DNA of 64,000 nucleotides from DOZZ01 sp963792655 (GTDB taxonomy: Bacteria; Acidobacteriota; Terriglobia; Bryobacterales; Bryobacteraceae): NCBI GenBank assembly GCA_963792655.1, contig CAWBWU010000004.1, forward strand, positions 124,001-188,000. The letters are read 5' to 3'. The position numbers and the translations under genes were made by a program. Below, piece after piece: positions 32,576 through 42,581 of this stretch. Each line of letters begins with the position of its first letter. Position 1 is the first letter of the stretch. The notes below the pieces were generated by a model. It was not told where the DNA came from. It ran no database searches and worked only from the letters and a program-made list of their open reading frames with translations.

Positions 32576-34613
32576 TCAGGCGCGGTCGAAGACCTTCTGC
32601 AATGCTTCGAGTGTTTCGGTCAAGCTTTCGTACTGGGGCCAGCAGAACAGGGGCAGCTTCTCAAAGGAGTTTGCGGAGTCGTTGCGTACCTTGGTCCATG
32701 TGAGGTTAGGCTGACCGGCGAAGGAGGTGAGCTTCCGATTGGTGAGGTCCACGCGATAGTCTGCGCTGAAGGTTCCGCCGTTACCCGGAAGAGATACCAG
32801 CAGAGTGCCATCGTCGCAGGGATAGAACTCCTGGATCTTCGGGCCGGGCAGATTCGGGCAGTGGATCCAATCGATGTACTGCTGTTGGCTACCCTGGACG
32901 CGCCTGGCGATGGAGGCGTGGCTCGCACATCGCACTTCGTACTCACCGTACATCCAGAGGTAGTCCTGATCGACCTCGATCCCCTTTGACGCCTCCGACG
33001 GGGACCGGGAGTTCGCGGGGTTCGTTACCGTTTAGCAAAACGAGAAACTGATCATCCATTTCCACGGTAGGCTTCGGTTTCTGTTTCCCGAGGATGTATA
33101 CGATCGAAGCAATGTTCTGCAGCGCGCCGTTCGCGCGGTCGTCCGCATAAGTATATGGGTCGTGCACGGCACGCACTGCGGTCAAAGCTTCCACATAGCG
33201 GTGGTCGGCGGGGAGCCCATAGGTAAAGAAGGCGTTGCCCATCTGCTTGCCTTGTTCGTCGAAAAACCTGCCTTCGGCCTTTTTGCCGTCCGAGATGGTG
33301 TAGACGAGGGCGTGATTGGGCTTGCCGAGATCGGTTCCGGGGGTTGCGAAGACATCCTGGACGGTTTGACCGGTATCTCCACTATCGTGGTCGCGCCGAA
33401 AAACCGGTTTGCCGTCATCGGTACCGGACAGCACGCGCCAGTAATAAAGGTGCGAATTTCCGGCGATCGCGTACTGGTGGTATTTGGGATTGGGCAGCGC
33501 CTGGTCTTTGGAACAGACCGCGATCGAGAGCCGGGGCGAATTTCCCCCCAACCCGCTCGTCGAGAACTTGGGATCGAGCAAGCCGGCTTCCAGCCCTGGC
33601 GCGAAACGCCAAAGGGTGCCGTGGCCGTGGCTGGCGGACCGCAGCCCACGAAGCTCCTCGAGATTGATTCTGTTCGCGACCGCGTAGACCTGAAGCTTGG
33701 CCGCGGCCGAGTTCCAGAGGTTGCGGAGATCGGCTTTAGCGGTTTCATCTCCGGCTTCCACCGCGGCCCGATAACGTTTGAGCACGCCGTCGCTGGCCAC
33801 GATCGTCTGCAGCCGCATGACCGCGAGCAACAGTACGGTATATGCATTGCACGTGGCGTCGAGGATAAGCGGCCAGAGAGGATGAGTCTGGTTAGAGGGG
33901 CTGGACAGCCAGTCCATGACGTCCCAGTAGGTCGTCATGGTGTTGCCCTCGACGAAATTCATCTGGTCAATGATCTTCGCGGTGACGGCGGGGTGAAATC
34001 GCTCGTGCGCGGCGCCGAGGTCGTCCTTGAGATTCCGGCAGCGGTCGTTCAACGTGGAGGCATACATCATGAACGAGTGGTGGACTCGCCCGATTCCGGA
34101 GTAGACGGCATCGGCTTTCTGATCCTGAAGCAGCTTGGAGATCTGGGTAGCAACCGACTCAGTCTCGGGAGCGAAGAAGCCCAGAATGTTGCTAATCATG
34201 GAGAAGATGGAGCCGACCGCCATGCCAATGAGAGCACCGATCTGAAACCCGGGGCCAGCCCCGACACCCCCCGCCATAGCCCCGATGGAGAGGCCGATCG
34301 CCCCAAAAATTACAGGAGCGAGCGACGCGCAGGCGTCCATGAGACCCTGCACGCCGCTCAGCACATCTCCATCCTTGAAACCGTTGATGGCGAGCAGGAC
34401 TCCGGCGGTGATGCCAGGCAGGGCAGTGGGGAGTTCAACCAGACCGACGGCGAGCGTATTTCCGTCCACGGACGTCGCTTTCCTGGTTTCTTGTTCAATG
34501 TGAGCGAGTTGCTGGTCAAGATTGGTGACGTGGGGTGCGAATTGCGTTCTGTTGAGGAGTCTCAACGAGGCTCGCATCGCGTCTAAGTTCGAAAGCAGGT
34601 CTGCGGTCGGCAT
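32576..34613 (-). CDS. Large helical protein with glycine-rich hydrophobic hairpin, frameshifted
   Basis: Reconstructed length 678 aa; family not recognised. ATG 34613 is chosen because agaagg lies 6 bases upstream. Residues about 1-45 are an amphipathic helix (LDAMRASLRLLNRTQF, LDQQLAHIEQETRK). Residues about 55-150 are strongly hydrophobic and glycine-rich (GITAGVLLAINGF, LAPVIFGAIGLSIGAMAGG, IGALIGMAVGSIFSMISNI), able to form two or more membrane-inserting helices. Helices continue to about 330, and a beta-rich second half follows (LYYWRVLSGTD, FFTYGLPADHRYVEALTAV). At about 32984 a GGGG run carries a 1-base shift; removing it joins GGVKG to IEVDQDYLWMYGEYEVRC and the last 125 residues. 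The layout resembles alpha-helical pore-forming toxins, by inference only. Confidence 0.65.
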
Positions 34614-34660
34614 GATAGGAACCTTCTGGTCCTGATTGGGACGGGATCTAACCATATCAG

Positions 34661-34684
34661 TTGCGCAATTAAATTTGCGTAATT
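34661..34684. promoter_or_regulatory. Imperfect direct repeat upstream of the large helical protein gene
   Basis: ttgcgcaatt at 34661-34670 and ttgcgtaatt at 34675-34684 differ at one base and are 14 bases apart, in the AT-rich 229-base spacer between the minus-strand gene starting at 34613 and the GMC oxidoreductase at 34843. Could be a regulator site; weak evidence. The rest of the spacer holds nothing recognisable. Confidence 0.25.
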
Positions 34685-34842
34685 CGAAATTGGGGGACGG
34701 AAAACCCTTTGTATTTTCTGGAAATTGCCTGCCCAGACGGTGGCATTCGTTCGGCCACTTAGTGAACTCTCAAATTCAGCGGTGTCGCGCTGACGCGGCT
34801 TTCAATCACTCACACACTTTCACCTACCATCCGTAATCCCCG

Positions 34843-36681
34843 TTGCACTACACTGAAACCATTCTGGACCCCGAATACGTTGTTGTCGGCTCGGGCCCTG
34901 GTGGTGGAACTTTGGCGGCGCGTCTCGCCGAATCAGGGGCCACGGTTGTGCTGCTCGAAGCCGGGGGTGATCCGCGTTCATTGCAAGGTGGCGATGCCCT
35001 CAACCCTGAGGCGAACCGGCTGCCTGCGGATTACGACGTGCCCGCGTTTCACGCGTTTGCTTCCGAGAATCGCGCGATCAGTTGGGACTTCTTCGTCAGC
35101 CATTATTCCCGGAAAGAACCCGTTTACTATCCAAGGTGCTCTGGGCTCGGCGGATGCAGCGCGCACAGCGCGATGATCCTGGTTTACCCGCACAATTCCG
35201 ATTGGGACGGCATCGCGCAGCTTACCGGTGACGACTCCTGGCGCGCTGCGGCGATGCGCCGGTATTTCGAAAAGCTGGAACGCTGCGAGCACCGCCCGCT
35301 GCACAAACTGCTTGCCATGTTCGGGATCAATCCGACTCGTCATGGCTGGAAGGGATGGCTGACGACGCAGCGCGCGATGCCGGGCAATCTGCTCGGGAAC
35401 CGGGCATTGGCGGAGTCAATCGTCGATGCCGGCGTCGAAGCATTCCTTGAAGATGGGCAACAGATTGACCGAGTCCGGTGGTTTGTGGAAAGCGGCCTCG
35501 ATCCCAACGACTGGCGTCTGAACCAGTCCAACTCAACCGGTATTCGCTACCTGCCACTGACTACCAGCAACCACGCTCGCTGTGGTGCGCGGGAACGAGT
35601 GCTCGATGTTGCGCGGCGCTTCCCGGAGCGCCTGACGGTAATTACCGGCGCACTCGTCACGCGCGTGCTCTTCGACAAAACGAAACGTGCCACCGGTGTG
35701 GAGTATCTGAAGGGTGACCGGCTCTACCGCGCGCATTCGGACCCGAATGCGAGTGCCGGCACGCCGATGGTCCTGAACGCCTCGCGTGAAGTGATTCTGT
35801 CGGCTGGAGCTTTCAATACTCCGCAGATTCTGATGCTTTCCGGAGTCGGTTCACGCGAGCACCTGGAAGCGTTCGATATTCCCGTCGTCGTGGATCTTCC
35901 GGGCGTTGGCCGCAATCTGCAGGACCGCTACGAAGTCGGCGTGGTGAACCGAATGGCGTTCGATAAGTGGAGCGCGTACGAGAACGCAGAGTTCCGGCCG
36001 GGTGATGGTGCGTGGCAGGAATGGAACAAGTCGCGAACCGGCATTTACACTACGAACGGTTCCGTTCTGTCTCTGTTTCGCCGCTCGCCCGTAGCAGGCG
36101 GGACGCCCGACCTGTTCTGCATGTCGTTGCTGGCCCGGTTCGCCGGTTATTATCCGGGCTACTCGCGCGTATTCCAGGAGAAGCTGAATTACCTGACCTG
36201 GGTAGTGCTGAAGGCGCACACACGCAATCGCAGCGGCCGCGTCACTCTGCGTTCCAGAGATCCCCTGGATGTACCGGATATTCAATTCAACTATTTCGAC
36301 GACGGCGGCGAAGAAGACTTGACCGCTGTTGTGGACGGCATCCGCTTCGTTCGGCGGCTTTCCGCAAAGCTGAAGAATACCGGCCTGATCGCTGCCGAAG
36401 AAGTCCCTGGCGAAGAGCTGGAGACAGACGATCAATTGAAAGAGTTCGTGCGCGCCAATGCCTGGGGCCATCATGCCTCGTGCACGTGCCCGATCGGCCC
36501 GCCGTCAGCAGGCGGGGTGGTCTCGACAGACTTCCGCGTGCATGGCGTGAGCGGCTTGCGTGTTGTGGATGCCTCTGTGTTTCCACGCATTCCCGGGTTT
36601 TTCATTTCGAGTTCGGTATATATGGTGGGTGAAAAGGCGGCTGACGTAATCCTCGCGTCGCGAACTAAAACGCAGACATAA
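34843..36681 (+). CDS. GMC family oxidoreductase
   Basis: 612 aa FAD-dependent glucose-methanol-choline oxidoreductase. FAD-binding motif VVVGSGPGGGTLAARLAESG at about residues 13-32, LLEAGGDP, PRCSGLGGCSAHSAM, second GMC signature SAGAFNTPQILMLSGVG near 325, and the C-terminal domain WGHHASCTCPIG (catalytic His near 545) with RIPGFFISSSVYMVGEKAAD. No signal peptide is seen. Starts at TTG 34843, since no ATG precedes the flavin motif. Family members oxidise alcohols, sterols or sugars. Downstream lie a small protein and three c-type cytochromes, which could accept its electrons. Confidence 0.92.
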   Translation: MHYTETILDPEYVVVGSGPGGGTLAARLAESGATVVLLEAGGDPRSLQGGDALNPEANRLPADYDVPAFHAFASENRAISWDFFVSHYSRKEPVYYPRCSGLGGCSAHSAMILVYPHNSDWDGIAQLTGDDSWRAAAMRRYFEKLERCEHRPLHKLLAMFGINPTRHGWKGWLTTQRAMPGNLLGNRALAESIVDAGVEAFLEDGQQIDRVRWFVESGLDPNDWRLNQSNSTGIRYLPLTTSNHARCGARERVLDVARRFPERLTVITGALVTRVLFDKTKRATGVEYLKGDRLYRAHSDPNASAGTPMVLNASREVILSAGAFNTPQILMLSGVGSREHLEAFDIPVVVDLPGVGRNLQDRYEVGVVNRMAFDKWSAYENAEFRPGDGAWQEWNKSRTGIYTTNGSVLSLFRRSPVAGGTPDLFCMSLLARFAGYYPGYSRVFQEKLNYLTWVVLKAHTRNRSGRVTLRSRDPLDVPDIQFNYFDDGGEEDLTAVVDGIRFVRRLSAKLKNTGLIAAEEVPGEELETDDQLKEFVRANAWGHHASCTCPIGPPSAGGVVSTDFRVHGVSGLRVVDASVFPRIPGFFISSSVYMVGEKAADVILASRTKTQT

Positions 36682-36735
36682 ACCGCACTTACCGATTGAC
36701 AGTGCAATTCAGTAAGAGGATTATGGATTACTCAA

Positions 36736-37176
36736 ATGGCACTGGACCCCAAGCAGTTGCTGAAAATGACTCAGCAGGAGTTGGATGACTTATTCCGCGC
36801 CAGTCCGGCAGGGGACATTCCGGACGGACAGGCAAAGGGCACTGCGATCATTGCTCCCGGCACAGTATTCAGCCCGGAGATTGCTGAATTCATCAATGTT
36901 TTCGCGTGGCAGGGGAAGAACTTTGACGGCAAGCGCGGTGTTTTGACTAATCGCGTTCTCGTGATTGGGATCAACGCGATTGTCGCCGAGGTGTACAAGG
37001 GCGAAAGCTGGCTCGACGGCAAGGAATGCATTGTTCTGGATTACTCGAAAACATCGCTCGTAGCCCATTGGATTCGCGATGAAATCCGGTTGATTGCGCC
37101 CAACTTGTATCTCGGCAAAGTCTATTGGGACAAGAAACGGCTCATCGATTTCTGCCTCGAGTTCTCACCTGCTTAA
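36736..37176 (+). CDS. Hypothetical protein in GMC-cytochrome cluster
   Basis: 146 aa, no recognised domain. The N terminus is helical (ALDPKQLLKMTQQELDDLF), the remainder beta-rich (GTAIIAPGTVFSPEIAEFIN, NRVLVIGINAIVAEVYKGES, WIRDEIRLIAPNLYLGKVYW), without signal peptide or cofactor motif. The second half looks like a small lipocalin-like or polyketide-cyclase-like barrel, but this is a visual impression. It sits 54 bases after the GMC gene and 13 before a cytochrome gene, so it is part of the same unit. Confidence 0.75.
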   Translation: MALDPKQLLKMTQQELDDLFRASPAGDIPDGQAKGTAIIAPGTVFSPEIAEFINVFAWQGKNFDGKRGVLTNRVLVIGINAIVAEVYKGESWLDGKECIVLDYSKTSLVAHWIRDEIRLIAPNLYLGKVYWDKKRLIDFCLEFSPA

Positions 37177-37189
37177 CGCGGGAGGTCCG

Positions 37190-39709
37190 TTGAAAAAGAT
37201 CCTACTCACGCTGCTGATCCTGATTATCGCGGGGTCGGCCGTGGCCTTTGCCGTCTGGTATCGCAGTCCGCGCATCGGGCATGTAGACGATGAAGCCAAG
37301 CTCGCCGGCGACAACGCCCAATACTTCCGGGCTGCGGACGAAGACTACTTCAAAGACATGGATAAGACCGCGCGCGGCGTCGATCCATTGGAAGCGCTGC
37401 CCTCGGCGGACCACGCGGCTGCCATCCGCGGAAGAAACACGTGGATTGTCTGGAGTGGCGGCAACGACCGGCTTTGGGACAAATTGACAGTCGCCAGTTT
37501 CGGCGCGCTGGATTTCCTGAAGACGGTGTCTTCCTATCCGGGGCTGAACGCCACACGCGACAACCGTTGGGACTATCTGGGTCTTGTGAACGAGCCGTGC
37601 TTCAGCAAAGCAACCGGGCCCGATCCGAACCGCTTTGGATTGTGGCTCGATAGGCGCGATTCCAACTGCCCGCCTGATCCATTCGAGGATGAGAAAAAAT
37701 ATCCAGGTGTTCGCTACGGCGCGCGCGGGAAGAACATTCCGGCCGGTTCTTACTATGGTTATGCAACGGGCATTGTCGGGCTGCGGCTGTTCCCGAATCC
37801 GGATTTCGACGAAGCCGCGCAGAAGAAGTGGGACGCCGAGCGGTATTACAAAGACCCGAGCTACTACAACGACCGGCATCTGGTTAGGCCGTACCGGGTC
37901 GGCATGTCTTGCGGGTTCTGCCATGTGGGGCCGAATCCCATCAATCCTCCTGCTGACCGCAACAATCCAAAGTGGGAAAACCTCAGCTCGAACGTAGGCG
38001 CCCAGTATTTCTGGGTGGATCGCATCTTCTACTGGTCAGGCGACCAGAGCAACTTCTTCTATCAGTTGTTCCATACTTCGCGACCGGGTACTCTCGATAC
38101 GTCGCTGATCTCGACCGACAGCATCAATAATCCGCGTACGATGAATGCGGTTTACCAACTCAAGCCGCGCCTGCTCGAAGCAAAGCGTTGGGGTCTTGAA
38201 AAGCTGGAAGGCGGCGAGCAGGATAACCGGCAATTAAATGACTACGTGTCGTCTGGACCATTGGCCGATCTGTACGCCAAACCCGACAAAGTGTGGACGC
38301 CGCGGGTATTGAAAGACGGGTCGGATTCCGTCGGCGTGATGGCTGCGCTGAATCGCGTTTATCTGAACATCGGAACTTTCAGTGAAGAATGGCTGCTGCA
38401 CTTCAACGCTCTCGCCGGAGGGCGTCCGATCAGCCCGATCGAAATCAGCGTTGCCCACCGGAACTCACCTTACTTCGTCGCGACCGAAGCCCAGACCTTC
38501 GACACGGCGCGTTACTTCCTGAGCACCACAGATCCGCATTACCTGGCAGACGCACCAAACGGCGCGAAGTATCTGTCGAATGACAGTGCGCAACTTACTC
38601 GCGGCAAACAGATTTTCGCGGAGAATTGCGCACGCTGTCATTCGAGTAAGCTGCCTGCCAATATTCCAGCTCTCGACGAATCCGCTGGATGCGCGGGCTC
38701 CGGCTACATGAACTGCTGGCAAAAATATTGGGAATACACCAAGACTGACGACTTCAAATCGAAGATGACGGCCATGGTGATGGCGGATGATTTTCTGAAG
38801 GACAACTACCTTTCCTCAGAGCTTCGCGTGCCTGTCACGCTGCTGCATACCAATGCCTGCAGCCCGCTGGCAACCAATGCGCTGGGCGGCAATATCTGGG
38901 ACAACTTCTCATCGCACTCTTACAAGGAACTGCCATCCGCGGGAGAAATCACGTGGTATCAGCCCATCACCGGAGAGCCGCGGAAACTCACACTGCCGGC
39001 AGGAGGGCGCGGCTACACACGGCCGCCGTCGCTGGTGAGCGTGTGGTCCACTGCGCCGTATCTGCTGAACAACTCGGTCGGAACATTCGTGGTTGATCCT
39101 TCGGTTGAAGGCCGCATGCAATCGTTCGAAGCGTCTATCGAACAGATGTTGTGGCCGGAGAAGCGCGATCAGGATCTGTTGCTGGGCAACAAGGTACCGG
39201 GGCGCATTGACCGTACAACTCAGTTCAGTGAAGTGCGGATTGCCGGGGGTTATCTGCCTGACGCGCTGCGTCCGCTGTTGGGAGTTGGCGAGAAGCTGGC
39301 GCCCCGGTTCGTAGGCGATGGTCAGATTCACATTCCGATTCCGAAGGGCACGCCCGTCGGTCTGGTGACCAACCTCAACCTGCTTGCGGAGAACGGCGGC
39401 GCGCAGCTGGAGCGTAATGCGGAACTGCTGAACATTGTTCGCAAAGTCATCGCGGACGTGAAAGCGCTCGGTCCGAACCCAAGCGATCAGCAGAGGCAGC
39501 AGGCCTTCATGAACGTGGTGGAGCCGATGCTGAAGGTGAGCAAGTGTCCGGATCTGGTGGTCAATCGCGGTCACTACTTTGGAACCAGTTTCCTGGAGCC
39601 GGCGGAACAGAGCGATCCGCAGCTCAGGGCGAAGGCGATTTCGGATCGTGGACCCGGCCTCAGCGATTCGGATAAACGCGCGCTGATCGAGTACATCAAG
39701 ACGTTCTGA
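37190..39709 (+). CDS. Large membrane-anchored di-heme cytochrome c (RoxA-like)
   Basis: 839 aa from TTG 37190, chosen because ggaggt precedes it by 4 bases and it begins a clean membrane anchor (MKKILLTLLILIIAGSAVAF). Two heme c motifs are present: CGFCH at Cys241 and CARCH at Cys480. YTRPPSLVSVWSTAPYLLNN (about residue 605 on) is the YxRPSL..VW.TAPYLHN block shared by MauG/RoxA-type di-heme enzymes, and the end (SDSDKRALIEYIKTF) is also of that type. RoxA-like enzymes cleave polyisoprene; others are peroxidases or electron carriers, and the activity here is unknown. Periplasmic. 16 bases before the next gene. Confidence 0.85.
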   Translation: MKKILLTLLILIIAGSAVAFAVWYRSPRIGHVDDEAKLAGDNAQYFRAADEDYFKDMDKTARGVDPLEALPSADHAAAIRGRNTWIVWSGGNDRLWDKLTVASFGALDFLKTVSSYPGLNATRDNRWDYLGLVNEPCFSKATGPDPNRFGLWLDRRDSNCPPDPFEDEKKYPGVRYGARGKNIPAGSYYGYATGIVGLRLFPNPDFDEAAQKKWDAERYYKDPSYYNDRHLVRPYRVGMSCGFCHVGPNPINPPADRNNPKWENLSSNVGAQYFWVDRIFYWSGDQSNFFYQLFHTSRPGTLDTSLISTDSINNPRTMNAVYQLKPRLLEAKRWGLEKLEGGEQDNRQLNDYVSSGPLADLYAKPDKVWTPRVLKDGSDSVGVMAALNRVYLNIGTFSEEWLLHFNALAGGRPISPIEISVAHRNSPYFVATEAQTFDTARYFLSTTDPHYLADAPNGAKYLSNDSAQLTRGKQIFAENCARCHSSKLPANIPALDESAGCAGSGYMNCWQKYWEYTKTDDFKSKMTAMVMADDFLKDNYLSSELRVPVTLLHTNACSPLATNALGGNIWDNFSSHSYKELPSAGEITWYQPITGEPRKLTLPAGGRGYTRPPSLVSVWSTAPYLLNNSVGTFVVDPSVEGRMQSFEASIEQMLWPEKRDQDLLLGNKVPGRIDRTTQFSEVRIAGGYLPDALRPLLGVGEKLAPRFVGDGQIHIPIPKGTPVGLVTNLNLLAENGGAQLERNAELLNIVRKVIADVKALGPNPSDQQRQQAFMNVVEPMLKVSKCPDLVVNRGHYFGTSFLEPAEQSDPQLRAKAISDRGPGLSDSDKRALIEYIKTF

Positions 39710-39724
39710 ACCAGATGGTGGCCC

Positions 39725-42577
39725 ATGCAGCCAACCACGCCAAACACTACGAGTAACGACACGGCTGCGCCTCCGGGTCTCGGGAAGATGCTGCTCGCGA
39801 CTATACTGCGGCGGCCCCAGAGCCGCTCGGCGCGTACAGTCGAGATCTTTGGCTGGATTGACCTCGCGCTGGGTTTACTGATTTTCCTCGCCCCTAGGTT
39901 TATGGCGCGGTTGCTGGTGCTGCCCGCGCTTAGTGTGCAGACCGAGGGGTACGTGCGGCTCGTGGGTCTGCTGGTCTCCGGACTTGGGCTGCTCTACATC
40001 GTGAGTGGGCGGCTGAACGCGCGCGGGTTCGTGTTTGCGTCCATGCTTGATCGACCGATGGTGCCGGTGGTGATGGCGATCCTCTGGTACCTGAAGATCG
40101 TACCCGCGGGACTTGCGCTCGCGTTCTCGATCACCGACTTCGGAGGATTCCTCTGGACGTTGTGGGCATGGCGCGCAGAACGCCGCCCAGGACTCTCGCA
40201 GCAACCCGTCGCAGCGGAAACCGCGGCCGGGTTCTTCGCGTTCGTAAGCGGCGTCGTGCGCAATGCCCGCACATTTCATCCCGATGGCCGCGTGTTTCGT
40301 GGCAGTGTTCGCGCGCTGAACGTAGAAGATCCCAGCCTCCGGGCCGCCGCGGCAAATCTCGATGGCCTGCCTGTCCTGATGCGCGTCGGGATGGGATTGA
40401 TGAAGCGCGGTATGCCTGCGTGGCTGGTGAAGATCGTGCCGGATGCCCCAAGCATCGCCGCGCGGTTCGGAGGCGATTTCGATCTGTTGTGCACCGCGGG
40501 CGGGGACAGGCTCTGGAAGCTGGTGTTCAACCTGGCGCTCGGCGGCCGATTCTTCGGCCTGGATCCGCACGACTACTTCCGGAACAAATATTACGCTGAC
40601 GTGCCGTACCGGATCGACGATGGCCGCATGCGGGTGTGGCTGCGATTCGCCGCCGATTCGCCTTCTCCCGCCGGCGAGCCGCGTGAGGATGGCCTGACCC
40701 GAGCCGTAGCGGAGCACCGTACCGTGCGGCTGGAAGCGCAGCGTGTGGGAAGTGCGCGTGAGCCATTCGTGCCTGTGGCGGAAGTCCGGTTCGAAGAAGA
40801 GTTGGACCTTGATCAGGAGGCGTTGCACTTCAACCCGATTGAGGGCAGAGGGTTCGTGCCATACGGAACGCTGACCACGATCCGGAGCCGGGTATATCCG
40901 GCAAGCGCCGCCGCACGCGCAGGAACAACGCCTGAGCGCGTAGCGCGTGAAGGAGAAAGCTTTTCACCGAGACTGGCGAGATATCTGGCTGTCGCTCCAG
41001 CGGTTCCGTCCGGTAACAGTGGAATCGGTACAGTGCGCCGCGGGCATCCCGTTCTCAAGACCCTGGCCGCAAGTGCGCTCGTGCTCTTCCTCATCTTTGG
41101 CGTATATGCAGCACTTCGATTCACTCGCGACGAGGCGGTCGACTACAAAGATGATCGCGATCATTTTCTGCATGGCTCAACGGGCGGGGAACGCAATATG
41201 GGCATCCCCTATTGGTTCTGGGTTGCGTTGCCCGAAATGTTCCCGGAGTATTTACCGGACCACAAAGCGGGCCACGGATATCAGTCCTTCGGGATGATTT
41301 ACGAGCATGGGGCCGATCCCCGATATGCGCTGCCCATGGGTGTCTCGAGGCGCAATGTGCGGGGAATCGATGTGGTTTACCTGAACTGTGCCGTGTGCCA
41401 TGTGGGCGCCGTCCGCGACACGCCTGGTTCGCCGCAACGCATCGTCGCCGGAATGCCGGCGAACACGTTGGACCTCGGAGCGTTCGAGACGTTTCTCACC
41501 ACCATCCCGCTCGATCTGAAATTTGTGCCTCAACGAATGCTGGACCAGATCGCAGCGATGCAGAACGACCCGCATCGGCTGGTGGACAAGCCGGATCTGA
41601 TCAACAGGCTGATCTTCAAGTTCTATGCGGTCTACCTGATGCGCGAGAAGATGCTGTACCTGCGTCAGCGCCTTGCGTTCATCCCGGCAAAAACGTGGGG
41701 GCCCGGCCGCGTCGATACGTTCAACGCACCGAAAGCGCTGCTCAATTTCCCGATGGATAAGGCTGATCCGCGAGAGACGGTCGGCAATGCTGATTTCCCG
41801 TCCATTTGGAATCAGGCGCCCCGCGAGGGCATGCAACTGCACTGGGATGGAAACAACACGTCCGTCAATGAACGCAATCTGTCGGCGGCGTTCGGTACAG
41901 GCGCGTTTCCGCCGACGCTGGATGCTCCCCGAGTGTTGCGGACCGCGCACTGGCTGATGACAGCGAAACCGTTGGCCTACCCGTATCCGATCGATTCCGC
42001 GCTCGCCCAACAAGGCGCCCAGGTTTATGGTGAGTATTGCCTGAACTGCCACGGCAATCGCGAAGTTCCGTTCAAAACGGAAGCGCAGCAGCGGGTGGGA
42101 ACAGTGGACCCGATCGGCCACATCAAAACCGATCGTAACCGGCTCGATTCCTACACCTGGCAACTGGCCGCGAATCAAAGCACTCTGTACGCGGGATACG
42201 AGCGGGAGTGGGGCTTCGATCAGGATTACCCGCAGCGCTTCTCGCACTTCCACAAGACGCAGGGCTACGCGAACGCACCGCTCGACGGGATCTGGCTGCG
42301 TGCGCCTTACCTGCACAACGGGTCTGTTCCTAACCTGCGTGAGCTGCTTTCCCCGCAGGAGAAACGCAGTAAAAGCTTCTATCGCGGAAACGATACCTAT
42401 GATCAGCAAAACGTTGGCTTCGTACAGAACGTTGCCGAGCAGAATGGACGTCAATACTTCGTGTTCGACACGAGTGTGAGAGGCAACGGCAACCAGGGGC
42501 ACGAAGGCGAAGAGTACGGAACTAATCTTTCCGAGGACAAGAAGACCGCCTTGATCGAATACCTGAAGACTTTCTGA
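39725..42577 (+). CDS. Membrane protein with catalase-like domain fused to di-heme cytochrome c
   Basis: 950 aa with three parts. Residues about 35-155: several membrane helices (GWIDLALGLLIFLAPRFMA, VRLVGLLVSGLGLLYIVSG). Residues about 165-425: a domain resembling the catalase/SrpA fold, with FHPDGRVFRGSVRAL, NKYYADVPYRIDDGRM (compare YWSQxPYRxGD in catalases) and ALHFNPIEGRGFVPYGTLTT (compare LSFNPWxxxxxxRPLG). A further membrane helix is near 443-460 (TLAASALVLFLIFGVYAAL). Then a cytochrome part with CAVCH at Cys555 and CLNCH at Cys772, LDGIWLRAPYLHNGSVPNL and FDTSVRGNGNQGHEGEE, as in RoxA-type enzymes. The catalase relation is inference from motifs. Confidence 0.82.
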   Translation: MQPTTPNTTSNDTAAPPGLGKMLLATILRRPQSRSARTVEIFGWIDLALGLLIFLAPRFMARLLVLPALSVQTEGYVRLVGLLVSGLGLLYIVSGRLNARGFVFASMLDRPMVPVVMAILWYLKIVPAGLALAFSITDFGGFLWTLWAWRAERRPGLSQQPVAAETAAGFFAFVSGVVRNARTFHPDGRVFRGSVRALNVEDPSLRAAAANLDGLPVLMRVGMGLMKRGMPAWLVKIVPDAPSIAARFGGDFDLLCTAGGDRLWKLVFNLALGGRFFGLDPHDYFRNKYYADVPYRIDDGRMRVWLRFAADSPSPAGEPREDGLTRAVAEHRTVRLEAQRVGSAREPFVPVAEVRFEEELDLDQEALHFNPIEGRGFVPYGTLTTIRSRVYPASAAARAGTTPERVAREGESFSPRLARYLAVAPAVPSGNSGIGTVRRGHPVLKTLAASALVLFLIFGVYAALRFTRDEAVDYKDDRDHFLHGSTGGERNMGIPYWFWVALPEMFPEYLPDHKAGHGYQSFGMIYEHGADPRYALPMGVSRRNVRGIDVVYLNCAVCHVGAVRDTPGSPQRIVAGMPANTLDLGAFETFLTTIPLDLKFVPQRMLDQIAAMQNDPHRLVDKPDLINRLIFKFYAVYLMREKMLYLRQRLAFIPAKTWGPGRVDTFNAPKALLNFPMDKADPRETVGNADFPSIWNQAPREGMQLHWDGNNTSVNERNLSAAFGTGAFPPTLDAPRVLRTAHWLMTAKPLAYPYPIDSALAQQGAQVYGEYCLNCHGNREVPFKTEAQQRVGTVDPIGHIKTDRNRLDSYTWQLAANQSTLYAGYEREWGFDQDYPQRFSHFHKTQGYANAPLDGIWLRAPYLHNGSVPNLRELLSPQEKRSKSFYRGNDTYDQQNVGFVQNVAEQNGRQYFVFDTSVRGNGNQGHEGEEYGTNLSEDKKTALIEYLKTF

Positions 42578-42581
42578 AGCG

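Noticed and set aside
33162..34586. 474-residue plus-strand reading frame
   Set aside because: Long but antisense to the helical protein gene; Gly/Arg/Asp/His-rich with no recognisable domain, while the minus frame has helix patterning, a ribosome site and a consistent reconstruction.
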